A stretch of DNA of 64,000 nt from Streptomyces tendae (GTDB lineage Bacteria; Actinomycetota; Actinomycetes; Streptomycetales; Streptomycetaceae): NCBI RefSeq assembly GCF_008632955.1, contig NZ_CP043959.1, positions 5,890,001 to 5,954,000 on the forward strand. Reading direction: 5' to 3'. The position numbers and the translations under genes are program-made. Numbering within the stretch: the first letter of the stretch is position 1; every line of letters begins with the position of its first letter. Below are positions 33,163 to 41,274 of the stretch, piece by piece. Under the pieces are notes generated by a model that searched no databases, was not told where the DNA came from, and saw nothing but the letters and a program-made list of their open reading frames with translations.

Positions 33163-33999
33163 ATGCCTGCTGTACGCATACGGCGCCGGAGGGCGGTGGC
33201 GCTGGCGAGCGCCGCCGTCCTGGCCGGACTCGCCGTCCCCGCCCTGACCCCCGCCACCGCCGGCGCCTCGGCCCCCGCTCCGGAGGCCCCGGCCGCCCAG
33301 GCGCACGCCGCCGTGGTGGCCGACTACTACGAGCGCGCCGAGGGCAAGACCGGTGACGACCTCAGGGACGCCCTGAACACGATCGTCAGCGACCAGACGA
33401 AGCTGTCGTACTCGGCCGTCTGGGACGCCCTCAAGGACACCGACGAGGACCCGGCGAACAGCGGCAACGTGGTCCTGCTGTACTCGGGCGTCTCCCGCAG
33501 CAAGAGCCTCAACGGCGGCGACACCGGCGACTGGAACCGCGAGCACGTCTGGGCCAAGTCCCACGGCGACTTCGGCACCTCCACCGGCCCCGGCACCGAC
33601 ATCCACCACCTGCGCCCGGCGGACGTCCAGGTCAACAGCGTCCGGGGCAACAAGGACTTCGACAACGGCGGCAGCGCCGTCGCGAACGGCGGCGGCAGCC
33701 TGACCGACTCCGACTCCTTCGAGCCGCGCGACGCCGTCAAGGGCGACGTGGCCCGCATGATCTTCTACATGGCGGTCCGCTACGAGGGCACCGACGGCTG
33801 GCCCGACCTGGAGCCCAACGGCAGTGTGAACAACGGCAGCGCGCCGTACATCGGCAAGCTCGACGTGCTCAAGGCCTGGAACGAGCAGGACCCGCCGGAC
33901 GCCTTCGAGCAGCGCCGCAACGACGTCATACACGAGTCGTACCAGCACAACCGCAACCCGTTCATCGACCACCCGGAGTGGGTCGAGTCGATCTGGTAG
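33163..33999 (+). CDS. Secreted endonuclease I-family nuclease
   Basis: A 278-residue exported nuclease. RIRRRRAVALASAAVLAGLA begins a Sec signal (about residues 1-36, ending near AGASA). The nuclease domain shows WNREHVWAKSHGDFG and DIHHLRPADVQVNSVRGNKDF, the beta-beta-alpha metal His motif of the EndA/Vvn/Bsn family with catalytic His in REHVW, and a later NPFIDHPEWVESIW end block that is family-typical. The ATG at 33163 lacks a strong ribosome site. It is divergent from the ABC exporter gene. It probably degrades extracellular DNA and RNA for phosphate and nucleoside scavenging. Confidence 0.9.
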   Translation: MPAVRIRRRRAVALASAAVLAGLAVPALTPATAGASAPAPEAPAAQAHAAVVADYYERAEGKTGDDLRDALNTIVSDQTKLSYSAVWDALKDTDEDPANSGNVVLLYSGVSRSKSLNGGDTGDWNREHVWAKSHGDFGTSTGPGTDIHHLRPADVQVNSVRGNKDFDNGGSAVANGGGSLTDSDSFEPRDAVKGDVARMIFYMAVRYEGTDGWPDLEPNGSVNNGSAPYIGKLDVLKAWNEQDPPDAFEQRRNDVIHESYQHNRNPFIDHPEWVESIW

Positions 34000-34089
34000 G
34001 CGTCCTCATGGGCGATGACGTGGTCGATCAGATGCATGGGCAGCTGGAAGAGCGGCCGGCCGAGTGATCAACATGTGAGGAACACGGTG

Positions 34090-36315
34090 TCACCCCTGCC
34101 CGGACGGCCCCTCCGCGCCGACCTCGGCGTACCAGGCCCGGGCCGCGACCGTCTCGGGGTGGTCCTCGCCCAGGATCGCGGCCCGCTGTTCGGCCACCTC
34201 GTGCGCGCTCGCGGCGGCTTCGACCCGCTTGCCCTGCGCGTACTGGGCGCGGCTGAGCTGGATGAGCACGCCGAGGACCAGCGGATGGTCGTCCCCGTAG
34301 CCGGCCCGCTGCCCGGCGAGAACCCGGCGGAAGAGGTCCTCCGCCTCGGCGCCCCGGCCGGCGCGCAGCAGCCCCCGCGCCCATGCGTCGCGTGCCCACA
34401 CGGTCACCAGGTGCTCGGTGCCGAGATGGTGCCCGCAGTCGGCCACCAGTTCCTCGGCGGTCGGCAGGTAGTGGTCGAACTCGTCCTGTGCGAGTCGTAG
34501 TTCCAGCATCTCGCAGCGGGTCTTGAGGGTGGCGACGTGGTCGTCACCGAGTGCGTCGCGACGGCCGTCCAGCACCGCCTCCAAGAGCGTCCGGGCCTCG
34601 TCCAGGTCGCCAAGGCGGTGCAGCACCCGCTGCAGCTCGTAAGCCGCGTCCAGCGTGCGCGGGTCCTGGGGTCCGAGCGTGCGCAGCGCATCCCGGTGCA
34701 CCGGCCGCAGCAGGTCGGCGGCTTCGGCGTACCGGCCGAGCCGGAACAGGATGGGCCCCTGGCCGGACCGCGCCTCGATGGTCGCCGGGTCCTCGTCCCC
34801 CAGATGCTCCGCGGCGGTCCTCGCGGCCGTGGCGGCCAGGGACAGCGCGGCGGTCCAGTCCCCCGCCTCGTACACCAGCCGTGCGACGCGCGTCGCGGTC
34901 CGTACGGACTCCGCCGTCACCAGGCCGTAGCGGCGGGACCGGTGCAGCAGGCCGGTCACATGCGGTGCCAGGAGCCGCACCTGGGAACGTCCGCGCGGGG
35001 ACGCGGCGCCCTCCGGCGGCAGCGCCGCCCGCAGCAGCCGGAGGGCCATGCCCGCCAGGAGTACGCGCTGTGCGTCGGACACGCCCGCGGCGACGCTGTC
35101 GAGCAGAACCCCGTGGGCCTTCACGCAGCGATGCCCGTCCGTCTCGACCAGCTCCGCCAGCGAGTGGTCCAGGAGCGCGCGCAGGGCCGGCTCGACGCGG
35201 TCGGGGTGCAGCGGCGGATCGAGGTGCTCGGGACCGGCGACCGTGCCCTGTGCCACGGGCATCAGCAGCGACAGCGGGACAGGATCCGCCGCCCAGAAGG
35301 ACAGCAGCCGCAACAGGGTGGTCGCCTCCGGCAGACCGCTCTCGGCCAGGGAGTCCAGCGACAGCTGCCACGTACGGCCCACCAGGCGGCGGGACTGCCC
35401 CGCACCGGTGGCCGGCGCTCCCCGGTCCACCAGGGCCGTCGACTCCTCGCCCAGCCTCCGGTCGTACTCGTCCATGGTCCACGACTCCAGCAACTGGTGG
35501 GACAGGTGTGCCCCGGCCAGGGTCAGCGCCAGGGGCAGGCAGCCCAATCGTCGGGCCACCTTCCGTGCCGACTCCGGTGTACCCGCCTCCGGGGCCAGGT
35601 CACGCAGGACCTGGGTGGCGTCCTCCAGGGGCAGCACACCGACCCGGTGACTGCTCACTGCCGGGGCGCGCCACAGCGGGGAGGTCGCGTGGCGGGTGGT
35701 CACCAGCACCGTCCCCGAAGGGCTCGTGCGCAGCCAGGCGCCTTCCTCCAGAACGGCCGGGTCGTCGGCGTTGTCGAGGACCAGCAGCCAGGGCTCCGCC
35801 GAGTGGTCCAGGTAGTGCCAGACCAGGTCGGCCGCGGCGCGCCGGCCACCGGCCGCGGCGGCCAGTTCGCCGCCCGTGGCGCCGCGGTCGCCCGCGACGG
35901 CGAGCATGCCCGCGCGCAGCGACACGCGTTCGGAGGCGTTGACCCACAGGCCGACCCGGCCGTGGTCCCGCACGGTCTCGGTGAACAGGGCGTGGGCCAC
36001 CGCCGTCTTGCCACAGCCGCCCATGCCGTGCAGGACCTGGATGTCGCCGCCCGGTCCGGCCACGGCCGCCCGTAAGCGTTCCATGAGGTCGGTGCGGTCC
36101 CGAAGGACGCCGGGGGCGCGGCCGACCAGGGGAAGGCGGACGGAGTCGGGAGCGGCCCGTCTGGGTTCGGCCGGGGTCACCACGTGGCGGCCGAACAGCG
36201 GGGCCGAGCCCGGGGCGTAGTGGTGCACGTGTTCTTCGATGTACTGGTCGCCACCGGTCTGGTAGACCCGGGCGCTGTCCGACGCGTGGCCCTCCATCGG
36301 CGTCGGCACACTCAT
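34090..36315 (-). CDS. STAND ATPase: NB-ARC domain with C-terminal TPR repeats and N-terminal signalling motif
   Basis: A 741-residue NLR-like protein. Residues 14-26 read SARVYQTGGDQYI, a motif shared with the upstream-encoded partner, followed by a His-rich EEHVHHY stretch. The NB-ARC ATPase has Walker A GMGGCGKT (97-104), Walker B LLVLDNADD (177-185), sensor-like VLVTTR (203-208) and the GLPLAL-like GCLPLALTLAGAHL (258-271), then a winged-helix region. From about residue 500 come kinesin-light-chain-type TPRs (for example LGDEDPATIEARSGQG, LGPQDPRTLDAAYELQ, YGDDHPLVLGVLIQLS, LGEDHPETVAARAWYA). In such proteins the repeats sense a trigger and the ATPase oligomerises. Its start overlaps the partner's stop by 4 bp (ATGA). 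Domain calls are firm; a role in defence or cell death is inferred. Confidence 0.88.
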   Translation of the reverse strand: MSVPTPMEGHASDSARVYQTGGDQYIEEHVHHYAPGSAPLFGRHVVTPAEPRRAAPDSVRLPLVGRAPGVLRDRTDLMERLRAAVAGPGGDIQVLHGMGGCGKTAVAHALFTETVRDHGRVGLWVNASERVSLRAGMLAVAGDRGATGGELAAAAGGRRAAADLVWHYLDHSAEPWLLVLDNADDPAVLEEGAWLRTSPSGTVLVTTRHATSPLWRAPAVSSHRVGVLPLEDATQVLRDLAPEAGTPESARKVARRLGCLPLALTLAGAHLSHQLLESWTMDEYDRRLGEESTALVDRGAPATGAGQSRRLVGRTWQLSLDSLAESGLPEATTLLRLLSFWAADPVPLSLLMPVAQGTVAGPEHLDPPLHPDRVEPALRALLDHSLAELVETDGHRCVKAHGVLLDSVAAGVSDAQRVLLAGMALRLLRAALPPEGAASPRGRSQVRLLAPHVTGLLHRSRRYGLVTAESVRTATRVARLVYEAGDWTAALSLAATAARTAAEHLGDEDPATIEARSGQGPILFRLGRYAEAADLLRPVHRDALRTLGPQDPRTLDAAYELQRVLHRLGDLDEARTLLEAVLDGRRDALGDDHVATLKTRCEMLELRLAQDEFDHYLPTAEELVADCGHHLGTEHLVTVWARDAWARGLLRAGRGAEAEDLFRRVLAGQRAGYGDDHPLVLGVLIQLSRAQYAQGKRVEAAASAHEVAEQRAAILGEDHPETVAARAWYAEVGAEGPSGQG

Positions 36316-36731
36316 CGGTCGGTGATGTGCTGGTCTCGTCCGGCCTGGTAGATCCGGGCACTGCCCGACGCCCGGGCCTCCATACGGATCTGCTCCGGCG
36401 CGGTGTCGCCGGGCAGCTGCGGGGTCAGCTCGTCCAGGATGCGCCGCAGTTCCTCGGCGGCCTCAGGCCGTGCGAGCAGGAACCGCCGCAGGCGGCCCTG
36501 CCATTCGACGGTCAGCTCGGCTTCCGCATCGGCGTCATCGGCCTGGCGCGCGAGGAGCAGGTCCGCACGGCCCGCTTCCAGCTCCTCACCGATGCTCTCC
36601 GCTCTGGCGGGCTGGAAGCGGTGCCACAGGGCGACCATGCCGTCCCTCGCCGACTCCCAGGCATTCGTCACCATCAATGTGACGACGGTCGTACCCGCCG
36701 TCCCTGCCAGTGCGGCGATCTCCGGATCCAC
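36312..36731 (-). CDS. Small partner of the STAND ATPase with C-terminal matching motif
   Basis: A 139-residue protein with GTG start after AGGGGGGAACC. The N terminus (DPEIAALAGTAGTTVVTLMV, residues 2-21) is hydrophobic and could be one membrane helix or the core of a helical bundle; residues 24-105 are predicted amphipathic helices rich in Glu, Ala and Arg; 106-121 is a linker. The C terminus carries SARIYQAGRDQHI (124-136), identical at 9 of 13 positions to residues 14-26 of the STAND protein encoded directly downstream. The genes overlap by 4 bp, so they are made together. The layout (helical or membrane N-domain, C-terminal motif) is what is expected of an effector recruited by motif-to-motif assembly. 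I do not recognise the N-domain. Confidence 0.72.
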   Translation of the reverse strand: MDPEIAALAGTAGTTVVTLMVTNAWESARDGMVALWHRFQPARAESIGEELEAGRADLLLARQADDADAEAELTVEWQGRLRRFLLARPEAAEELRRILDELTPQLPGDTAPEQIRMEARASGSARIYQAGRDQHITDR

Positions 36732-36905
36732 GGTTCCCCCCTACGGCCGGCTCCCGATCCTAGGTCCCCGAGCCGCTCCTTGGACGAGGTTTTCCGCCCA
36801 AGGAGGGGTCCTCCTCCACGGCGAGGCGACGTCCCGGACGGCCGCCCGCCTCCACGCCGCCACGGACCACGGCCAGCTGCGCGCGCTCATGTGGACGCCC
36901 GCGTC

Positions 36906-38588
36906 TCAGTCCAGGTGGGTGGGCGCGAACATGCGCAGCACTGCCGGAGGACGACGACCGAGGGCCCGGGTCGAGAGGGACTTGGCGAGGTCCTGTTCCA
37001 GGGAGTCGGGGGTGGTCCGTACGCCGGGGACACCGAAGGACTCGGCGAGGGCCACGTAGTCCGGGCGGGTCAGCTCGGTCGCCGTGGGCTCGCCGAAGGC
37101 GTCCGTCATGTACTCGCGCAGGATGCCGTAGCCGCCGTCGTCGACGATCAGCCAGGTGACGTCGAGGTCGTACTGGCGGGCCGTGGCCAGCTCGGCGACC
37201 GAGTACAGCGCGCCGCCGTCGCCGGAGACCGCCAGCACCGGGCGCGTGGGGTCGGCGGCCGCCGCGCCGAGGGCCGCCGGGAAGCCGTAGCCGAGCCCGC
37301 CGGCGCCCTGCGCCGAGTGCAGGTGGTTGGGGCCCATCGCGTCGAACGCGGACCACGCCCAGTAGGCGAGGATCGTCATGTCCCAGAAGGACGGCGAGCC
37401 GGTCGGCAGGGCGCGCCGCACGGCCGTCAGCACCTGCTGCTCCAGCGCGAGGTCCTGGGCGTCGATGCGCTCCCGCACCCGGTCCAGCAGCGCGCGCACC
37501 CGCGCCGGGGCGGTCTCGTCCTCACGCGGCTCCACCGTCTCCAGCAGCGCCTGGAGGGCGAGGCGGGCGTCCGCGTGGATGCCGATGCCGGGGTGGTTGG
37601 ACTCCAGCTTGCCGAGGTCGGCCTCGATCTGGATCACCCGGCCGCGCGGCAGGAACGTGTGGTAGTTCGAGGAGAGTTCGCCGAGTCCGGAGCCGACGAC
37701 GAGCAGGACGTCCGCGTCCTGGAGGAAGTCGGTGGTGTGGCGGTCCTCGATCCAGGACTGGAGCGACAGCGGGTGGGTCCAGGGGAAGGCGCCCTTGCCG
37801 CCCGGGGTGGTCACCACGGGCGCCTGGATCCGCTCGGCGAGCTGCCGCAGCTTCCCCGACGCGTCGGAGCGGACCACCCCGCCGCCCGCGATGATCGCCG
37901 GGCGTTCGGCGCGGGACAGCAGATGCGCGGCCAGCGCGGTCAGTTCGGGGCGCGGGGGCAGCTCGTCCGGGCTGGCGTCCATCGCCGTCACCACCGGCAG
38001 CATCGTCTCGGCGAGCAGCACGTCCTGCGGGATCTCCACCCACACCGGCCCGTGCGGGACGGTGAGCGCCGACTTCCAGGCCGCCGCGATCGCGGAGGGG
38101 ATCTGGGAGGCCGTACGGACCGTGTGCACGGACTTGACGACCCCCCGGAACGAGGCGGACTGGTCCGGGAGTTCGTGCAGATAGCCGTGGCGTCCGCCGC
38201 CGAGGCCGGCGGTCGGCACCTGGCTGCTGATCGCCAGCACCGGGGCGGACGCGGCCGCCGCCTCCTGGAGCGCGGCCAGCGAGGTGAGGGCGCCGGGTCC
38301 TGTGGACAGCAGCAGCGGGGCCGCCTCGCCGGTGATGCGGCCGTACGCGTCCGCCGCGAAGCCCGCGTTGTTCTCCACGCGCAGGCCGATGTAGCGCAGG
38401 TCGGAGCGGCGCAGGGCGTCGAACATGCCGAGGGCGTGCTGGCCGGGCAGGCCGAAGACGGTGGTCGCGCCGAGCCCGGCCAGGGTCTCCACGACCAGGT
38501 CTCCGCCGTTGCGGCCGGGCGGGGGGTTCAGCGCCGCCTCCGTCTGTGCGGCGGTCGGGCGGAGCTCCAGGTCGTGGTCGTGCGTCAC
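36906..38588 (-). CDS. Thiamine diphosphate-dependent enzyme, acetolactate synthase-like
   Basis: A 560-residue ThDP enzyme with the three-domain layout of acetolactate synthase/benzoylformate decarboxylase relatives. LGATTVFGLPGQHALGMFDAL opens the pyrimidine-binding domain, Glu in RVENNAGFAADAYGR is the cofactor-activating glutamate, and VSGDGGALYSVAELATA starts the diphosphate-binding motif. That motif normally ends in Asn-Asn about 27 residues later but here ends IVDDGGYG, with Asp-Asp. It overlaps the agmatinase-like gene by 4 bp and follows it in the same transcript. No small regulatory subunit is adjacent, so this is not the biosynthetic acetolactate synthase; a catabolic carboligase or decarboxylase acting on a product of the ureohydrolase route is plausible but unproven. 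Confidence 0.85.
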   Translation of the reverse strand: MTHDHDLELRPTAAQTEAALNPPPGRNGGDLVVETLAGLGATTVFGLPGQHALGMFDALRRSDLRYIGLRVENNAGFAADAYGRITGEAAPLLLSTGPGALTSLAALQEAAAASAPVLAISSQVPTAGLGGGRHGYLHELPDQSASFRGVVKSVHTVRTASQIPSAIAAAWKSALTVPHGPVWVEIPQDVLLAETMLPVVTAMDASPDELPPRPELTALAAHLLSRAERPAIIAGGGVVRSDASGKLRQLAERIQAPVVTTPGGKGAFPWTHPLSLQSWIEDRHTTDFLQDADVLLVVGSGLGELSSNYHTFLPRGRVIQIEADLGKLESNHPGIGIHADARLALQALLETVEPREDETAPARVRALLDRVRERIDAQDLALEQQVLTAVRRALPTGSPSFWDMTILAYWAWSAFDAMGPNHLHSAQGAGGLGYGFPAALGAAAADPTRPVLAVSGDGGALYSVAELATARQYDLDVTWLIVDDGGYGILREYMTDAFGEPTATELTRPDYVALAESFGVPGVRTTPDSLEQDLAKSLSTRALGRRPPAVLRMFAPTHLD

Positions 38589-39553
38589 TTGGCGCGGGCC
38601 TCCGCGATCTGGCGGGACATGATGGTGGTCAGTTCGTACGCCGTGTGGGACGCGGCGACCGAGGTGATCTCGGCGTGGTCGTAGGCGGGGGCCACCTCGA
38701 CGACGTCGGCGGAGACCAGGTTGCAGGAGGCGAGGCCGCGCAGGATCTCCAGCAGCTCGCGGGAGGTCATGCCGCCCGCCTCGGGCGTGCCGGTGCCGGG
38801 CGCGTGGGCCGGGTCGAGGCAGTCGATGTCGATGGAGATGTACAGCGGACGGTCGCCGATGCGCTGGCGCAGCTGGTCGGCCACCTCGTCGGCGCCGCGG
38901 CGGTAGACGTCCGCGGAGGTGACGATGCCGAAGCCCATCTTCTCGTCGTCGGTGAGGTCCTGCTTGCCGTAGAGCGGGCCGCGGGTGCCGACGTGGGACA
39001 GGGCGGAGGTGTCGAGGATGCCCTCCTCGACGGCCCGGCGGAACGGCGTGCCGTGGGTGTACTCGGCGCCGAAGTAGGTGTCCCAGGTATCGAGGTGCGC
39101 GTCGAAGTGGAGCAGCGCGACCGGGCCGTGCTTCTTGGCGACCGAGCGGAGCAGCGGCAGCGCGATGGTGTGGTCGCCGCCGAGGGTCATCAGGCGGGCG
39201 CCGGTGCCGAGCAGGTCGTCAGCGGCGGCCTCCACCGTCTCCACGGCCTCGTTGATGTTGAACGGGTTGACGGCGATGTCGCCGCCGTCCGCGACCTGGG
39301 CGAGGGCGAAGGGCGAGGCGTCCTGCGCGGGGTTGTAGGGGCGCAGCAGCCGGGACGCCTCGCGGATGGCGTTGCCGCCGAAGCGGGCGCCCGGCCGGTA
39401 GGAGACGCCCGAGTCGAACGGCACGCCCACGACGGCGACGTCGGCGCGGCCGACCTCGTCGAGGCGGGGCAGCCGGGCGAAGGTCGCCGGGCCCGCGTAG
39501 CGCGGCACCCGGGAGGAGTCGACGGGACCGCGGGGCGTTCCGTTGCTGCTCAT
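38585..39553 (-). CDS. speB: Agmatinase/guanidino-acid ureohydrolase
   Basis: A 322-residue binuclear manganese ureohydrolase. Metal-binding motifs are complete: GGDHT (about residue 126), FDAHLDTWDTY (about 150) and SIDIDCLDPAHAPGTGTPE (about 230), which together coordinate two Mn ions and release urea from a guanidino compound. GARFGGNAIREASRLLRPYNP near the N terminus is typical of the agmatinase/guanidinobutyrase branch rather than arginase. The symbol reflects the usual streptomycete annotation; guanidinobutyrate or another guanidino acid could be the true substrate. It is coupled to the ThDP enzyme gene and is preceded, 55 bp upstream, by the sodium:solute symporter gene, which may import the substrate. 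Confidence 0.85.
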   Translation of the reverse strand: MSSNGTPRGPVDSSRVPRYAGPATFARLPRLDEVGRADVAVVGVPFDSGVSYRPGARFGGNAIREASRLLRPYNPAQDASPFALAQVADGGDIAVNPFNINEAVETVEAAADDLLGTGARLMTLGGDHTIALPLLRSVAKKHGPVALLHFDAHLDTWDTYFGAEYTHGTPFRRAVEEGILDTSALSHVGTRGPLYGKQDLTDDEKMGFGIVTSADVYRRGADEVADQLRQRIGDRPLYISIDIDCLDPAHAPGTGTPEAGGMTSRELLEILRGLASCNLVSADVVEVAPAYDHAEITSVAASHTAYELTTIMSRQIAEARAK

Positions 39554-39608
39554 GGAGGACTGCTCTCTTTCCTACGCTTCGTCGCGTATGTGCTGACTGC
39601 CCACGATG

Positions 39609-41087
39609 CTACTGGGCGGCCGGGATCTGTTCGGACACGGATTCGGACGTGCTGTCCGGCGCGGGGGCGCGGCCGGCGAGGCGTTCGCGCCAGGCGGCGA
39701 GGACGGCCGCGTCGGTGGGCCGGGTGGCGAGGGAGACGACGACGTACGCCGCGAGGGAGGCGAGCAGGCCGTAGTAGACGGGCTCGTTGGCGAGGATGCC
39801 GTAGGCGGCCATCAGGCCGATCACGGCGAGTCCGCCGACCGCGACGGAGGCGAGGGCGCCCTGCGCGGTGCCGCGCCTCCACAGCAGCCCGCCGAGGATG
39901 GGCACGAGCAGCCCGCCGACGAGCAGGTTGTACGCGACGGTCAGCGCCTGGACGACGTCGTTGAGGGCGATGGCGGTGCCGATCACGGCGAGGCCCATCA
40001 GCAGGATGAAGGCGCGGTTGCCCCTGACCTCGTCGTGCTCCGCGCCCGCCGGGCGCACGATGCCGCGCAGCCGGGACCATATGTCGTTGTTGGCGACCGT
40101 GGCGCAGGCGATCAGCGCGCCGGAGGACGTCGACATCACGGCGGCGAGTGCGGCGGCCAGCACCAGTCCCCGCACGCCGACCGGCAGCTCGTCCTTGACG
40201 ATGGTGGCGAAGGCGTCGTCGGGGCTGGCGAGCTTCGGGTAGAGCACCTTGGCGGCCGTGCCGATGACGGCGCCCGCGACGGCGTAGGCGAGGCAGTAGG
40301 TGCCGGCGACGGTGCCGCCCCAGCGGGCGGTGCGGTCGCCGCGGGCGGTGAACACCCGCTGCCAGATGTCCTGCCCGATCAGCATGCCGAAGGTGTAGAT
40401 CAGCACGTAGGTGAAGATGGTCTCGCCGCCGATGCCCAGCGGGTCGAAGTACTCGGTGGGCAGCTGTGCCTTCATCTCGGCGAAGCCGCCCGCCTTGACC
40501 ACGGCGATGGGCAGCAGCAGGAGCAGTACGCCGATCGTCTTGACGACGAACTGCACCATGTCGGTCAGCGTGATCGACCACATGCCGCCGAGCGTCGAGT
40601 ACGCGACGACGATGGAGCCGCCGAGGACGATCGCGAGGGTGCGGTTGATGTCGAAGAGGACGTCGAAGATCGTGGCGTAGGCGATGGTCGAGGTGACCGC
40701 GAGCATCAGGGTGTACGCCCACATGACGACGCCGGAGATGACGCCCGCCCGGCCGCCGTAGCGCAGGTCGAGCATCTCGGAGACGGTGTAGACCTTCAGC
40801 CGGGCGATGCGGGCGGAGAAGAACACGCTCAGCGCGAGCAGGCCGAGCCCGATGGTGAACACCATCCAGGCGCCGGACAGGCCGTACTGGTAGCCGAGGC
40901 CGACGCCGCCGATGGTGGAGGCGCCGCCGAGGACGATGGCGGCCATGGTGCCCGAGTACATGGCGGGGCCGAGCCGCCGGCCGGCCACCAGGAACTCGCT
41001 CTTGGACTTGGCGCGGCGCATGCCCCACCAGCCCATGGCCAGCATGCCGGCCAGATAGACGACGATGACCAGGTAGTCCACGGCCAT
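39609..41087 (-). CDS. Sodium:solute symporter (SSS family)
   Basis: A 492-residue membrane transporter with about 13 helices. AVDYLVIVVYLAGMLAMGWW is the first helix; the SSS signature region around AAIVLGGASTIGGVGLGYQYG and the helix-8 to -10 region with AAVMSTSSGALIACATV, which contains the sodium-site Ser residues, are clear. The ATG at 41087 follows AAGGAGGCC. It precedes the agmatinase-like and ThDP enzyme genes on the same strand and is divergent from a PucR regulator. I infer sodium-driven uptake of a nitrogenous compound (guanidino acid, purine or amine) that the following enzymes degrade. The exact substrate is not visible. Confidence 0.9.
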   Translation of the reverse strand: MAVDYLVIVVYLAGMLAMGWWGMRRAKSKSEFLVAGRRLGPAMYSGTMAAIVLGGASTIGGVGLGYQYGLSGAWMVFTIGLGLLALSVFFSARIARLKVYTVSEMLDLRYGGRAGVISGVVMWAYTLMLAVTSTIAYATIFDVLFDINRTLAIVLGGSIVVAYSTLGGMWSITLTDMVQFVVKTIGVLLLLLPIAVVKAGGFAEMKAQLPTEYFDPLGIGGETIFTYVLIYTFGMLIGQDIWQRVFTARGDRTARWGGTVAGTYCLAYAVAGAVIGTAAKVLYPKLASPDDAFATIVKDELPVGVRGLVLAAALAAVMSTSSGALIACATVANNDIWSRLRGIVRPAGAEHDEVRGNRAFILLMGLAVIGTAIALNDVVQALTVAYNLLVGGLLVPILGGLLWRRGTAQGALASVAVGGLAVIGLMAAYGILANEPVYYGLLASLAAYVVVSLATRPTDAAVLAAWRERLAGRAPAPDSTSESVSEQIPAAQ

Positions 41088-41274
41088 GCGGGGGCCTCCT
41101 TCGCGCACTGTCGGTGGCGTGTCGTGCAGACGGGTCGCGCTCACCGGCGGCCACGCGGGGACATCCGCCCGTACCCGCGGGTGTGCCGGTGCCCCGACCT
41201 TAGGTGGCCGAAAAGCGGCTGCGAAGTGTACGTTTCATCCAGATCGACAGCCTGGGATGGAGGAAACGTCCACC

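Noticed and set aside
30132..33257. 1041-codon open frame on the minus strand overlapping the ABC exporter
   Set aside because: It is the same DNA in a different frame, rich in Arg and Pro without any domain; the ABC motifs are in the other frame.
34537..36075. Plus-strand frames opposite the STAND gene
   Set aside because: Translations are Gln/Arg/Gly-rich shadows; codon-position bias fits only the minus-strand gene.
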